Assembly (NCBI GenBank): GCA_964034945.1
Contig: OZ035963.1
Span: forward strand, 64,311,682 to 64,375,681
Length of the DNA stretch: 64,000 nt
Direction: 5' to 3'
DNA from: Chrysopilus asiliformis
Taxonomy: Eukaryota; Arthropoda; Insecta; Diptera; Rhagionidae
The stretch's first letter is position 1. Every line of letters starts with the position of its first letter. Shown one piece after another: positions 22,771 to 35,500 of this stretch. The position numbers and the translations under genes are program-made. The notes beneath the pieces are model-generated. The model was not told the origin of the DNA and did not search any database. It saw only the letters and a program-made list of their open reading frames with translations.

Positions 22771-24525
22771 AACGATAGGAATGAAGTTTTTGAATAGGAA
22801 CGATAGAAATGAGGTTGTTGTTATTATTTTTTTTTTTGAGTGTAAGAAAAGTTTTAATCAAGCCGGGATGTTTAATTAAAAAATAATCGTCATAATTTTA
22901 AAATTCCTTTTATATTTGATTCTGCAGAAATAAAAGAAAAGTCTGTTTTTAATCTAGATATTTACAGAATATTCGATCCTTTAAATAGGAAATCAAATTA
23001 CAGAAAATCGCGGTTATCTAATAAAAATTCTAAATTAAGATTCAATTAAAATCTCCTATCCTTCTAGCCACGAAAATCTCCGCAACTTTCATACGTAAAT
23101 GCACAATAATAAGAAAAAAGTCCACGAAGAAAAATAAACGCGAAAAACAATGAAATTGATCCCTAATCCATTCAAATTCCTCCGTTCGATTTGATTTGAA
23201 GCATCCTCAGGGGTAGATCTGCACTACCACAACCGAAGAACAATAAAAAAAAAAGACCGGAAGGATTCGAAAAGAAATACGCAGAAATTCTTAACATAAA
23301 AGAAGACAAACAAATCCAGCATAATGCAAATATAGTAAATACGTATTTACGTCATGGCATATTGTTTTCATCCCTTGTAAATCCCTCAAAGGGTTGAAGT
23401 TTTTTTTTCTTCTTGGATTTTTCTTTTATTGGTGGTTTCTTGCCGATTTGCATGGAACGCATATTCATTCAAGTGCAAAACCTCGTCGATTAATGAAGGA
23501 CACAAAAGGGATAAACAATGGCGACAGGCCAAAAGGGGTTGATTGTGTCGCCCAGACTGAGAATTCGTTCACCACCAATCCCAGGGCAATCCAAATTCGC
23601 TTAGGGTAGGTCGAAAATTGCACATCGCAATTTTAAAGGGGTTGACATTTCTAGTCAAATAAAAATAAACAGGATTTGCAAGGAGTCGCGGCTTTTCATG
23701 TGGAAAAATCAGACTTAAATCTAAGGGGATGTAAAATTCATTAATTTTTGCAGTAAATTTTTAAAAATTCTACAATTTCTTATTTTAAAAAAATTAAAAC
23801 CGCAGTGCAGCAAAACTCAATGCAACCTCAGAGTCAATCGACGATCGACTAATCAAACGAAAACTCAAAGGCAAACGCAGTAAAATATTGAAAGTGCAGT
23901 CCCCACCATTTTTTGGGACTCCCCACTAGCAGTACATGCGGACAATGAAAATCGCTGGCGAAGGGGATGTGACGTCACTGGGAAACTATTTTGAGAAATT
24001 TATTGAATTTCAGGAAAAGTAAGTGCACGAAACTGACGAAAACGGATGGACAAATGAAAGAAAATAAATAAGAAATTCAAGGCGGATTGAATGGAAGAGA
24101 AACTAAAAATGTTAAAGAGTGAAAAATTGGGGTTGAGCGGAGTTAAAATTTGGGGTGGGGAGTGCTCCATGGAAGAGAAAATGCATTTAAGAGATTCGAT
24201 TAGTGATGAAAAGGGGGGCGATTTAGTTCGATGTGGTGGTAAAGTTTCTTTTAGTTTTCGCTGTTTTTGGGGATTACTGGATATTTCTGTACTAAAATTC
24301 AATTTTGATATGAAATTAATTGAAAACTAGGCGGGAAATCTGGGATTTTTTTAAATTTGAGGTAACTAAGACTGGAAAATGTTTAACTAGCGTTTTTGGA
24401 ACGGAAATTAATTCAAATTCAAATTTTAGATAAATAAAGTATAAATATTTCTGAACGCATCGTTCCTCACCAAAAATTTCAAAACTTTTAACCATTTCTA
24501 TTGTAGATTGAGAAACATCGGCCAT
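22770..24525. other. No recognised gene
   Basis: AT-rich; opposed short frames at 24,000-24,330 have no recognisable domain. Confidence 0.5.
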
Positions 24526-24528
24526 GTA

Positions 24529-24687
24529 CAGTAGAATCCCGATAAATTCGTACCCCAATAATTCGTATATCCCGCTAATTCGTATGAATTTGCTGGTCCC
24601 TTGAAAAAAATCCCGATAATTCGTATATCCCGCTAATTCGTATGAATATGCTGGTCCCTTGAAATACGAATTATCGGGATTCTACTG
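24529..24687. mobile_element. pogo/mariner-like MITE, copy 2
   Basis: The ends and internal CCCGCTAATTCGTATG phrases match the element at 5,504; TA flanks both sides (24,527-24,528; 24,688-24,689). It is 14 bp shorter because of internal differences. Confidence 0.88.
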
Positions 24688-24759
24688 TACCAAAGCATTC
24701 ATTTTAAATGGAGATTATTTAAAACAAAAGTCTTGTGTTTGATTTTGCTGAAACCGATT

Positions 24760-24935
24760 CTGAAAATCTGTAAGAGTAATGTAAGGTCCTGCAAGGACAA
24801 CGTGATTATCATTTTCCTCTAATTTCCCAAAAAAAAATCCCATTTAGGTGTTTTCCGGGTTAAGGCATTAAGAAATCTGTAAAGATAACGGAAGGTCCTG
24901 ATTATCCTTTTCATTAAAAATTCGATTTATTTTAA
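24760..24935 (+). mobile_element. HLT-B internal fragment
   Basis: It carries about one and a half of the 120-bp units: CTGTAAGAGTAATGTAAGG, AACGTGATTATC and AACGGAAGGTCCTG. Both element ends are missing. Confidence 0.6.
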
Positions 24936-24939
24936 AAAC

Positions 24940-26070
24940 TGTGTAATGACGACAAATTCGCCGTGTTTTTCAACAGAGTAAAACGGATGAAACACAGTTT
25001 TTAATTCCTGAAATTAATTTGATGTTAGATAATCCTTGAAAGAAACAAAAATCAACGAAACCAGAGGCGGTTTTCCTCACATGGTTCGGAAAAGAAAACC
25101 TCCAAAAAAAATCCCAAAGAGAAAACTTTTCCAACAATCAAGGACCTGCGAATTAGGCTCTTTTACTGAAATCTCTTTAATCGCGCGATTTAAAGTAAGT
25201 ACCGGCATTTAGGGGTAATTTAAAGGAGATTCAACCCTAAATAAATTCAAACGGCAGGCAGTTGAAAATCCTTCCCCGTAAAATCAACGGTGAACGGCAT
25301 TTCCACCCCTCATACGACCGGAGAGACAGGCCTCTAAACGAACGATGACTATACGGACGCATTTTGGGGAACTGCGCATGCATTTTCCTGGTCGACGGAC
25401 GACATTAAGCACACATTTAAGGATTGCTAGTGGTTTCGGCTGTTGAACGCGCAAACACCGAGCGGCGCGGTGAGGAGGGGGCGGCAGGAATCATCAGGGA
25501 TATCAGGGACACCAGGAATATCGTAATAATCGCATGTGATAGGCTCAGGGGATGAAACTGCGGTGGGGTGCGGTGATTTTGATGCCATATAAAGGAGGAA
25601 GTTCTCAGAGTTCAAATCCATGCAGCTGTTCAGCATTTTTATTTACACATTTTAAGGGTTGAATGACCGTAGGCGACCCTGAGGCGAGGTCACCAACCCC
25701 CGAGTCATATGAGTGAGGCGCCATTCATTTGTGTTTGTAGGCAGCGTCACGGCTGTATGCGAGGAAATTGCGATTCGTGCAGCGGAGCGTTTTTTTTTTT
25801 CCATTGGCACACAATCGAAATGGTTTTCTTTGGCGTTTTCTTATGAAGGGTTTGTCGTGGTAAAATATTTTTAAAATAATATTTTGAATTGTGAATATTT
25901 TTTTTTCTTGAAATTTTTAACTTGATTTTAGTCGTTTGCACTCAGAAATGCAGTCTCACAAATTGAAACAATAGAATTTTTCATCCATTTTTGCAGAAAA
26001 TTGCGCTGCCATATCTATTTTTGATCGAAACTTCCTCTTTCTCGTCACACTTAATTTTTTGGTACTGTCT
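24940..26070. other. No recognised gene
   Basis: 25,230-25,720 is G+C-richer with several CCCCTCA/GGCG phrases, but no exon is supported. Confidence 0.45.
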
Positions 26071-26074
26071 ATCA

Positions 26075-26475
26075 TGCTCATACTAATATATAAAAATTAG
26101 TTGGTGTCTGTCTGTCTGTCTGTCTGTCTGTTCCTCTTTCACGCAAAAACGGCTTAACCGATTGACTTGAAATTTGGCATGAGTGTCTGTGGTAGTGCTG
26201 GCTCCAACATAGGCATACGGAAAAGTAGCGCGAGGTCTGGAGGAGTAAGGGGAGGGGGTAAAGTGATTTCGAAACTTAGTTTTTGCGCTATGTTACTCTT
26301 TCGCCGAGAAACTACTGAACCGATTGGCCTGAAATTTTGTGTAGATGTTCGTCAGGGGTCCAGCCCCAAAATAGATTCATTAAAAAGTAGCCCGAAGGCC
26401 GACGTGGACAGAGAGGCCGAAGGCCGACCTGTGGGTGGGGGTGAACCGCGAAGCGGTTCGGGCGCAGCCCATAGT
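26075..26475 (+). mobile_element. Helentron/HINE-like element HLT-A, plus-strand copy
   Basis: An intact start CATACTAATATATAAAAAT is followed by a GTCTG run, CTCTTTCACGCAAAAACGG and CGATTGACTTGAAATTTGG. Then come internal units, GAACCGCGAAGCGGTTC (a hairpin) and GGGCGCAGCCCATAGT. The end is CATAGT instead of CTAGT. Its uninterrupted start is the empty site for the MITE at 5,504. The frame 26,167-26,484 is an artefact. Confidence 0.75.
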
Positions 26476-26494
26476 CAGAAATAAAAGTGAGATA

Positions 26495-26625
26495 GGGGCA
26501 TAAAAAATAAAACAGATACTTTTCCCGCTTTTATTTATGGTACACAGTGCCCAAAAAATTATTTTTTTCTTTTTTAGTGCATTTTTTTAAATAAAAGCTT
26601 TTTAAAAAAATGTTTTTTTCATCAA
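26495..26625. repeat. Repeat shared with 9.4 kb
   Basis: CCCGCTTTTATTTATGGTAC, ACAGTGCCC and TAGTGCATTTTTTTAAATAA match blocks of 9,365-9,545 in rearranged order. It directly follows the HLT-A copy. Confidence 0.5.
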
Positions 26626-26629
26626 AACC

Positions 26630-28180
26630 GACTGTTTTTGATTGACCTGCGAGTAGCATGGCAAAACTTGCCCTGCGTTTGAAATAGACGCGAGGTACAG
26701 GTACCTAAAATTGTTTTTAGAAATTCATCCTCATACGACAAACAATTTAAAAGATATTTGCGTGACGGACAGGCAAAAAATTAGTAATTTTTCCAAAATG
26801 GAGGCCCAAAACTGAACGATTTTTTACCGTTTTCTGCTCATAAAATACCGGAAATATTACAAAAACCCACCGTTTTTATAGAAAACTAACCCAATGATTC
26901 CCAATTTCTTACGGGAACATCCACGGGTTGCCAGGACTATCTTTTGTTGATGATGACGACGCTGTTGGGTGCTGGCTGATGATGACTGTTTATTTTTCTT
27001 TTGTTCAAAAATGTAGTACATCACGCACACATATTCAAATTGCGATTCATAAAGAAACGCTAAACTAAGGCAGAAATTGTGGGAACGACAGGATCTCATT
27101 CTGTGGGAAGCACTAAAGGAGCGCACAAAACCTTTTAAGGTAGCATAGGAGGCCTTTGGCCTCAGAAAGGTTCACTTCGCTGTTCGCTGCTTGAACTCAA
27201 ATTGGAGTATGACCGCTGGTGTCGGGATTCTGGATCGACTTCCTGTTCCACACATCCCTGGCGACGGAGTTTATCCGCAGAGGGGGACGTAAGATAGGCT
27301 GAATGACAATCCGTGATGGATGAAGCGAAATTCCGTGTATTGTACTGGGACTTAGTGAGGACGAGGGAGAGGGCGTCAAAATGGGAATTGCGACTCTGTC
27401 GGCACTAGGAACAAAGGAAGGCAGGGGGATGATGTGTGAGTGAAATTTATAACCAAACGCCATATTGATTGGCAGTTCCAACAAAGGACAATAAAAAATC
27501 TCTTCTATTTCACTGTTTCTTTTTCTTTACTCAACAATTGAGGTTGATGCCTATTGGAATCTTTTCATCGGCCCAATGTGGATAAACAAGGATTTTTTTA
27601 TAGTCGCCATATATTCGTGCACCCCTCCCGCGTCTCTCTGTCAAACGTATTTGGTTTCCGTAGCGATTCTGCTAGAATTTCCTGATTGTTTTTTTTTTCT
27701 TAGGTGATTGACTTATGGCTTATTTGGAGTCCGTTGACAGGTCGTTCCGTCAATGACTGTCGATTGATCGAATGGAGTCGTCAAATTTTTATTTATTCAC
27801 GGTCCGTTGGGGGTTGTTTAATTAACAGCCATCAGAAAAGAGCTAATATTTGGGATGTGATTAGTAATATTGGGATTACAGTAAAAGACATCATTTCTAA
27901 AGGAATGTCTTCAAGTGGCCATCTTGATGAGTCTAAGATGTTTTTTTTTGAAATTTCGAAAGAAAATGTCGATTTTTTGATGATTTTCAAGTGATATTTT
28001 CTCTTTAAAAAAACTCCCCGTGACACCTCCTCCACCACAAACTGCTTTCACAATAAAATTTCTTTCACCAAAAAGAAGAGAACCCAAGGATTTACACTTC
28101 TAAAGGCCCGCCAAGAATTCTCCACGGAAGTGGACCCTAAAATGGTGACAGTTAGAATCGAATTCGTCGATCCCTAAAAT
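26630..28180. other. No recognised gene
   Basis: The minus-strand frame 27,197-27,484 (95 codons, Pro/Ser-rich) and plus-strand frame 27,704-27,994 are among the longer ones. I recognise neither and see no clear splice sites around them. Confidence 0.45.
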
Positions 28181-28184
28181 CCCG

Positions 28185-28325
28185 AAATGAGATGTTTCCC
28201 GAAAAATTAGAGGAAAAGGATAATCACGTTATCTTTACAGGACCTTCTGTTATTCTTACGGACTTTTTGACTCTAGAATTAGATTCAGCGACCCTAAAAA
28301 CCCCCAAATGAGATTTTTACAGACA
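28185..28325 (-). mobile_element. HLT-B internal fragment, minus strand
   Basis: GGATAATCACGTTATC and ACAGGACCTTCTGTTATTC, then CTAGAATTAGATTCAGCGAC and CCCCCAAATGAGATTTTT, match the 120-bp units on the opposite strand. Confidence 0.65.
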
Positions 28326-28329
28326 AAAG

Positions 28330-30145
28330 GAGGTCAAAGTATCACCATTGAGATTGGTTTTATCAGTTTTAAAACTCAGTTGATTTCAACCCTTTTTTTT
28401 GCGTGTCAGATCGTCAGAATAATACCAAAATTTACCATATGTAAAGGAAACTCACAAATTCTTCACCAGTAGACCCCCCTCTCCTGCTATCTTCTGTATC
28501 GCTGGCGGTATTTTTACCAACTTTGAACCATTTGACGTCGAGTTTACCGAAAAAAAATTTGTCCACTAAAAACAACCATACCTCCTCTCCCCCTCCAGGA
28601 AATTCCAACCCCTTTTGCTATCTTTTAATCCTGTAAACGGGATTTCGATCCAATATTCGCTATTAATGCGAGGATCTTCTAAGAAAATTGTTAAACTCAG
28701 CCATATCCCCCTCCAGTAAACCCAACCTGCTTCTGCCAACCCCCCGGAACACCCTATTCCCAACCCCTGTTCATTTCCTCAACCTTTGAAGGAATTTTAA
28801 TCCGGGTTCCACTATTAGACAGAGAGTCCTTCACGAACAGTTTCAACTACCGAACTCAACCCCCTTTTCGATTCTTCCCCAGACCGCGACAGGAATTTCC
28901 ATCAGATTTTCGAAATATCGAGTCTTGCGTTAGTAAAAAACAACAAAAAATTGCGATTCCCTGCTCTTCATTAATTTTATTACAATTTTAAATTACATCC
29001 GGAAATATCCCAATTAAAAATGAGCGAACCGCGAAATCCCGGCACGAACATTCAAAGTTAAGGAGAAAAATTTCAAGAAAACTTCCTCAACGTGGCAGGA
29101 AAAAGACAAAACCCTCCTTAATGGAAAATCCTGAGCATTGTTTCATTCATTAATCCACCCTAGAAGAATACCGGAATAACATCTCGCTTTTGTTGTGCAC
29201 AGAATGCAAATATCCAACCCTTAATGGCTGTCCTTGATGCACACAAGACAAAACCAAAAGAAGGAGAAATTCCTGGTGGCCCCACGTTGATTTGATTTCC
29301 TCCGCACTGAACCCTAGTTCGTTCCGATGCAATCGATTAGGAAAAGTATTTTATGCAGTCGGACCGTAGGAATCCTTTGAAGAAGCCACTTTTTAACCCC
29401 CCTTGCTCACAGATCAGACTGCATTATCGATTTTCCCGTTTGGGAATCGCATCCATTGCCAAAAAAATTCAAGTCCTTAGGAAGAATTTTGGCAAAAAGC
29501 GATCCCGGAAGATTTCGGTTGACGCGGGGATTGGAGGGAACGGCTAAGAGCCTCAATAGGGGTTGAAGGACTTTCCACTGGTTGAACAGACCATCATCGA
29601 ACAGCAGCGACAACAACAAAAGGATCAAAGTAAAGCCTTCGGCCTGTAGGAGATGCACACAACGACGACGGTCATGGATATGGGCATCCCGACCTACCTT
29701 CAACTTTAAACTATTGCGACTCGCCCGTATTTTGTTATGCAACGGATTTCGAAAGGGTTGCCAAGTTAGGGGTTGCATTCGTTACGGCACAATGAGTTGT
29801 GTTAATGGAGGGCGGCACGGAGGGATGGAGGGAAATTGAATTGAAGTGGAAACCTGGCGATGCGCATCGTCCGTAATGACGTTGTTGGCTGTCGGTTGTC
29901 GTGGAATTCTCTAACATAAACTATGGCCGGGGGGGTGGGGGTTGGGTTTCGGTGTAAAATGCACAAAATTAATGCGCTCGGAAGTAACAAATGATGCGAA
30001 AATTAGAGAAGCTGCCTTCGATTTTGTATAACGGGTTAGAATGTGTACAGGGTGTGATTTTATGGGGAGTAAATATCCTGGAAAATTAAAGAGATTTAAA
30101 AATTGTTAAATAATTTAAAGTAGAATTTTTTGAAAATTCGTGCAA
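28330..30145. other. No recognised gene; degenerate C-rich repeats
   Basis: 28,450-28,900 has loosely repeated phrases such as CCCCTCTCCTGCTATCTTCT and CCCCTTTTGCTATCTTTTAA, a very diverged tandem. Frames at 29,353-29,839 lack recognisable domains. Confidence 0.4.
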
Positions 30146-30149
30146 GTCT

Positions 30150-30480
30150 AGTTTTTGGTCCAACCTCTTTCAAACGTTCCAGAGCTCTAGCGCTTTTGGT
30201 AGCCAAAAAAACCATGATTTTGCCAGAAAATTGCTAAAATCAATAAATCTCAATAACGGTTCGAGACATTGAGTTCTTGTAAAACGCAAAAATATGACAA
30301 ATTTTAGCATCTTCAATTTCTATCAAATGGACTACTCGAAAAACGCTTAGCTTCGGAGTAAAACACAAAAAACCGAATTTAGTTTTTTTTGCATTATCTC
30401 AAAACTACGTTTTGACGTTTGGTACAAGATAAGAATCAAGGGACGATATATCCTTATGACATATCTCAACCGGTAACGCC
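30150..30480. repeat. Family C-related fragment
   Basis: CTTCGGAGTAAAACACAAAA and TTTTTTGCATTATCTCAAAA resemble the post-array part of family C at 52,940-53,190 (TTTACTCCGAAAC; GCGATTATCTCAAAA). The orientation is mixed. Confidence 0.4.
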
Positions 30481-30489
30481 ACGGTTGAC

Positions 30490-32420
30490 TTAAATGCTGG
30501 TTGGGAGTGCTTTAAAAATTTTAGATCCAGATTTGTGGCGCCAAATTTTTAAAATGTTCTAAAAATGCGTTTGAAATCTTTTGCAGCGGGCGGCATATTG
30601 AATGGTTCCCTGTTTGATTTCCTAAACAGAGGTCGTCAAATTTTTGGACCCAAAAAAATACTAATAAGAGTTTAAACCAAAAAAAGACTCAGAAATCAGT
30701 CACGCAATTAGGGGTAAGGCGCGAAGGTGCGGGGTCTGTGTTTAGCAGAACACTTAATATTTTAAAAGCAGTACTCCATTTAAGAAAAAAAATGGTGGCC
30801 AATAAACGCTTTTTTGTAAAAAAAAAAACTCATCCAGCAATTTCTCAATCGCACAAAAACTTTGTATTTTTGCGTGAGATTCAAATAGATTTATTTTAAT
30901 TGAATTAAAATATTTTACCGCCCAAAAAATTCTAAAAATAGCTTCGATTTTCATACAAGAAATTGACCTTCACATCCAAAAACACGTCTTACTGTTCACA
31001 CGTCTTCAAGTTCATCCGTTGTTTCCCATCTCATTCACTCGCATGAAATTTGCCATCACGCCATCACATACATATTTATTTATCGCTAGTACGGAATTAG
31101 CATAACAATGACATTGCCGTGACAATGAAAATTACGGCGAAATAAAAATAAATCAAAGAACCCTATCAGAATATCTTTTATTGGGTATTCTATTTAAATA
31201 TGGTTTTTTTTATTGTCATTATTTTTGTTTTAATGGCTGCTAGTGCAAATATAGCCACATAAGTGATTTAATTCGGAAAATAGACACACAAACACAGATG
31301 TGGTGAACCACCCCAAAAGTCACCATCACCCGCTTTATCGCCACCCGCCAGAATTCCTTGCCAAAAAAAAAATCCCGTCATCGTTTCCTCCGCTGGAATT
31401 CTTTTTACTCAGTGCTGTTGTTTATCCCACAACCAGGAAGGATATTTTGGCAAAAGACTATTGCCCTTTTGGTCCTGTGCTGCGTCAGAGGCTGGTATGT
31501 TTCTTAAAAGCCGTAAATCACTAGAACCACCCCTTCTAAACACCATAAGAACGCAAAATCTCCCAAAAACGCCACGCTCCGAGGGAGATGGCAGCAATGC
31601 AGCGTAAAGAAAGAACAAACGGGATGGAGAAGTGAAGCGAAGCCAATGACACTCAGTGTTTTGGCCATCCCGGCTTCTCATATCGCATTTACGATTATTG
31701 TGGGGGCGGATAGGCAACCGAATGGCGGCATGGTGGCACGCACATTGACCTTGACTGTGACATTTCATTTCGGGTTCAATTTTCGTACACACAACAAACC
31801 GAAACGAAACAAAACGTCAAGGAGGGAAGCCAAAGACCAAAAACCAAAAACGATGGAAGCAAAAATCGAATCAACACGCACGCACACTGGTGTAGTTTGC
31901 GTAAAAAGTTCTATTGTGGGGCGAGAAAAAATCTCCCTCATCCTAACCTTACAATCACACAATTTCGACAGCGAACGCTTTCGAACAGTTTCAGGCGTAC
32001 GTAAAATCCCGGCAAAACGACCGTTCAGTGTTCTAGTGATAAAACACTGAAACTTTATGGTGGCTAAGGTGGAGTAGAGAGAGTTGTTGCCTAAATTGAA
32101 GAGCAAGGGAGGTATGCGTGTTGCTCGAATATAATTTCTTATTTGATTATTAGCACAGGTGTTTCACCTTATCAACTCATAATCTCAAATGTCAATTAAT
32201 CGTAACGTTTTTTTTCTTTTCTATCCTTGTTGACTTTTAACTAAAATATCATACCAGAATGTTTAATTAAACAACAACGTCCCTTGCCTGCGGATGGCCC
32301 CAAAAATTGACAAATGAAATTTATAACCGTACAGTTCATTGGCTTTAATTAATCTGTCATTTCAATTTTGTAGTGATGGTGCATTTATGTTTTTATACTG
32401 TATCTGATATATCATATAGT
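30490..32420. other. No recognised gene
   Basis: Opposed frames at 31,409-32,106 fall in a slightly G+C-richer stretch. None has a recognisable domain. Confidence 0.45.
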
Positions 32421-32809
32421 CTAGTACGCAGTTCGAGTAAAATGAAATTTTAACGCGGTCTCCAAATTGGCACATTAAAACCGAAGTAAAAACTGTTTGT
32501 GGAGAAATCAAATATTCTTCCATTTTTTTTTAATTAAAAAACCACACTCGTTAAGAAAACTGGAAACAGAACCTCTATTATTTTCATCTGTCAAATTTTT
32601 ACCTCGAATTTAATGTACCGAACAGTTAAAATGCTGGTAAAATCAAGTGGAGACTTTCTACGCCATCTATGTAGACAACATTGCAACATGAGTTTTTCAC
32701 ATCATTTTACCAGCGAACTGCGTACCGCTTGGTAAAATTTCTGAGGTTAAATTTAAGCGCAGTGTTAAATTTGTATAGGAAATTTCATTTTACTCGAACT
32801 GCGTACTAG
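32421..32809. mobile_element. MITE with CTAGTACGCAGTTCGAG ends
   Basis: Perfect 30-bp terminal inverted repeats (32,421-32,450; 32,780-32,809) begin CTAGTACGCAGTTCGAG. An internal CAGCGAACTGCGTACC phrase is a further partial copy of the end. No open frame and no clear target duplication. Length 389 bp. Confidence 0.85.
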
Positions 32810-32897
32810 GCTTTAAGAAGTATATTAGATTTAGTATACCGTTTCTAACGCTTCGAACCAATCATCGGACACAAAAATGGAACACATCAGGGTGTTA

Positions 32898-33333
32898 AGC
32901 CCAATTCAGACTAACGATTGCGATTACGATTACGATTTCGATTACGATTGCGATTACAATTACGATTGAAACTTCTCAACCAATGAGAAGAAAGCTTTCA
33001 ACGATAGGATAATGAAAGCTTTGATCTCATTGGTCGAGGAAGCTCAATCGTAATCGCAATCGTTAAGCTCGATCCAGACTACACGATGTACGGGGTACGA
33101 GATACGAGGTTTTTGGTTTCCTCGTACATGGAACTGCATCCACACTGCACAGGGTTTTGCTCATTCGTGTACGCGGTTACCACGTACGAGGATAATCAAA
33201 CAGCTTCTGATTTTACTCACTAGGTGAAACCATGTGCAAATTTCCCATCCAAACACTCGATGTTCGGGGTACGTGCCAACCTCGTACCCCGTACATCGTG
33301 TAGTCTGGATCGAGCTTTAGTCTGAATTGGGCT
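32898..33333. mobile_element. Harbinger-like MITE, outer element
   Basis: Ends AGCCCAATTCAGACTA and TCTGAATTGGGCT are inverted repeats bounded by TTA (32,895-32,897; 33,334-33,336), the TWA duplication of PIF/Harbinger. The interior has a GATTACGATTACG hexamer run and two CTCATTGGTCGA/ACCAATGAG arms. A second MITE (33,066-33,316) is inserted. Without it the element is about 182 bp, and a truncated relative is at 5,350. Confidence 0.88.
33066..33316. mobile_element. Harbinger-like MITE, nested
   Basis: Terminal inverted repeats of about 36 bp begin AGCTCGATCCAGACTACACG and include GTACGGGGTACGAG, bounded by TTA (33,063-33,065; 33,317-33,319). The ends resemble those of its host (AGCNC-AT-CAGACTA), so the two are related families. 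Length 251 bp. Confidence 0.9.
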
Positions 33334-33336
33334 TTA

Positions 33337-33500
33337 GGACAAAAGGTTTTGATTTCCGGATTTTTCGTCCGTCTGTCCGTCCGTCTTTCCGTTCGTTCGT
33401 CTGTCCGTCTGTCCGTGAACACCACAACTTGCGAAATGATTGAGCTAGAGACTTGAAATTGTGTGCAGTTACGTTTCTCGTAAATGGCTATGCTAAATGT
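33337..33500 (+). repeat. Microsatellite-bearing repeat, family P
   Basis: GGTTTTGATTTCCGG, a short GTCCGTCTGTCC tract (33,367-33,415), GTGAACACCACAACTTGCGA, TTGAGCTAGAGACTTGAAAT and CTCGTAAATGGC. It begins directly after the outer MITE's duplication. Confidence 0.8.
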
Positions 33501-33529
33501 CTATGCTTGAACGGGTGAAATCGGATCAA

Positions 33530-33600
33530 TTTTCCCCTCTCCTTTCTCCCCCTCCCGTCTCCCCTCTCGCCTCTACCCTCTCCCTTCTCCCCTGTCCCGC
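33530..33600. repeat. Polypyrimidine tract
   Basis: About 70 bases of almost only C and T, with repeated CCCCTCTC and CTCCC phrases. Confidence 0.8.
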
Positions 33601-34300
33601 ATACAAACGAAACAGTTTTTGCGAGATTCTCGAAAACGGTGAGTCGTATTGAAAAGTTTCTAAAGGAGAAATGTCTGTTATCATATCGAGTATTGACGAT
33701 TGGCCCCTTTTAACAAGCGTTCTAACACAGAATTCTTAATTAAAAAATGCTTTTCACACAATATTTTTCCGATTTTTTAAGAAATCACTCTTCTGTTAAA
33801 TTTCTTAAAGTCTACTTTCTGTAAAGATAGCGATTTATCTAAACTCATACAGTCTACCATTGTTGTCGCGCAAAGGGGTAATTTTTTCGAACCAAAATTG
33901 ATTGACACAATACCGAGAACAAACTAAAAGTCGACGTCGTCGTCGTCGTCGAGGAAGTGACGAGCCTCGTTCATTGCCACCGCTGTTGTACGGAAGAGAA
34001 TTACAAATTAACCGTTTCAACGTCCTGCATTGCCCCCGGTTCGTTGAACCACCCACCGTTGGATGGCGTTTTCAATTCCGATTCATCGCCAATGATGCCA
34101 CAACTTGTCACGACCCCTCAGCCCCTACGAGAGTGTATCGCAATGTAGTCGTATATAACTGTCATCGTTGTGGCGTTCGATCTGTCAATCATATGTGACC
34201 GAATGACAGTTCCAAGCGATTTGAACAGCCCAAAACCCACACCTAACCAAACATAATCCGGTGGTTTTTTTTATTTATTTTTTCCTCATTCTACCTACAG
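33600..34300. other. CpG-richer stretch with short frames
   Basis: 33,930-33,955 has a CGTCGTCGT run, giving an Arg-rich frame (33,902-34,198). G+C and CpG are higher than in neighbouring sequence. It could flank a promoter or first exon, but I recognise no protein. Confidence 0.3.
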
Positions 34301-34301
34301 T

Positions 34302-34440
34302 TGAAGCGGTTAGGGTGCGACGGGTGCGTCGCAGCGGTACGGTTCCTATGGAAGTCATCGAAAAAGTTACGGACCAGGCCGAACCGAATTTCATCGCATC
34401 GCAGCGCGGTCATTGGTTTTATTTTCATTTTTGTCAAGGG
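34302..34440 (+). CDS. Weak exon candidate
   Basis: A long pyrimidine tract ends in CTACCTACAG at 34,301, a good splice-acceptor shape. After it the frame is open and codes for an Arg/Val-rich start (VEAVRVRRVRRSG) and on through VIEKVTDQAEP, part of the frame 34,261-34,671. The base composition is G+C-richer than the flanks. I cannot pick a convincing donor, so the end given here is arbitrary, and I recognise no domain. It may be chance. Confidence 0.2.
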
Positions 34441-34679
34441 AAAAGTTTGTTGACCGCTGAACTTGAAAATCTCTGGCTGCCTTGCGCGCACCGCAACCCT
34501 CTCCGCACCCCTTCCCGAAAACAACAAATTCAACCACCTTCTACTTCTCACGATCCGTTGCTCTTTTTTTTTTGTTTTCATTTTATTCATTCTTTCGTTC
34601 ATTCTGGTGTCGTCGTTATCGGTCATGAGCAAAGCGTCGCTTCGGTTCTTCGAAATTTAATTTTTTTTTAAAAAACACA

Positions 34680-35500
34680 CAAAACAGATGTACATAAAAT
34701 TATAAAAGTGCTTTTTATTAAATTTTGTTGCCCAATAAAAATTGCCAGGAAAATTCTGTAAAAGTTTTTTTAGTATTAGAAAATTTTTAAAATTTCATGG
34801 TGACTAAGAAAACCCTATCTGACAGGGCTCATTATTGTCCTCTTTGCTATTCAGGATGCTTTCACACAGCCGTTCGCGGCATGCAGATGGCGCTCGGTAA
34901 ACTCTTTTCTAAAATGGAATTTTGTTTATTAAAATTTGAACAAACAAAAATGACAAAAGAAACCCAAAAATACTCTACATATTTAACTTTATCGGTTACG
35001 CTTGTCCATTGACACTGATAAGTTCTGTTAACCCGATATCGGAGCGAATTTAATGAAAAATAGGGAATTACTTATTTGAATTTGTGCGCCAATTAAAAAA
35101 AAAGTATGGCCGCCGATGGTTGTGTTTCGCTCGATCGCTAATAATAATAATAATGGGTCATTGTTCTTTGCTTAGTGGCAACATTTAAGACAGTTTAAGT
35201 AAATTTGTTACAGTTTACATGATAATAATTCTGTTTTCATTCTATTTAATTAACTGTATGTCACGAATAATCGGAGGGTTTGAGAAGATTTTAATTTAAT
35301 TAAATGTAAAATCAATTGGTAGATAATTCAAATTTTTATTATGTTTAGTGGATTAGGATTTTTTTCAGACTGCCTGAAAACAAAATATCTCATGTGACTG
35401 CAAACATTTTCAGTAAACAAATTAATTTTTGCATTAAATTACATTTTTTGTCACATACGGGCTGTCATTTTTGAATATTTCTTGAAACATCTGTCAAAAT
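34680..35500. other. No recognised gene
   Basis: AT-rich with a short (TAA)n run near 35,139. Frame 34,797-35,012 has no recognisable domain. Confidence 0.5.

Noticed and set aside
26167..26484. 105-codon frame
   Set aside because: It lies wholly in an HLT-A repeat whose other copies carry stops or shifts in that frame.
32935..32975. GATTAC hexamer run as interstitial telomere repeat
   Set aside because: It does not match the arthropod TTAGG repeat and lies inside a MITE as a degenerate hexamer.
33902..34198. Arg-rich 98-codon frame from a CGTCGT run
   Set aside because: The Arg tract is a trinucleotide repeat and the rest shows no recognisable domain; kept only as a remark.
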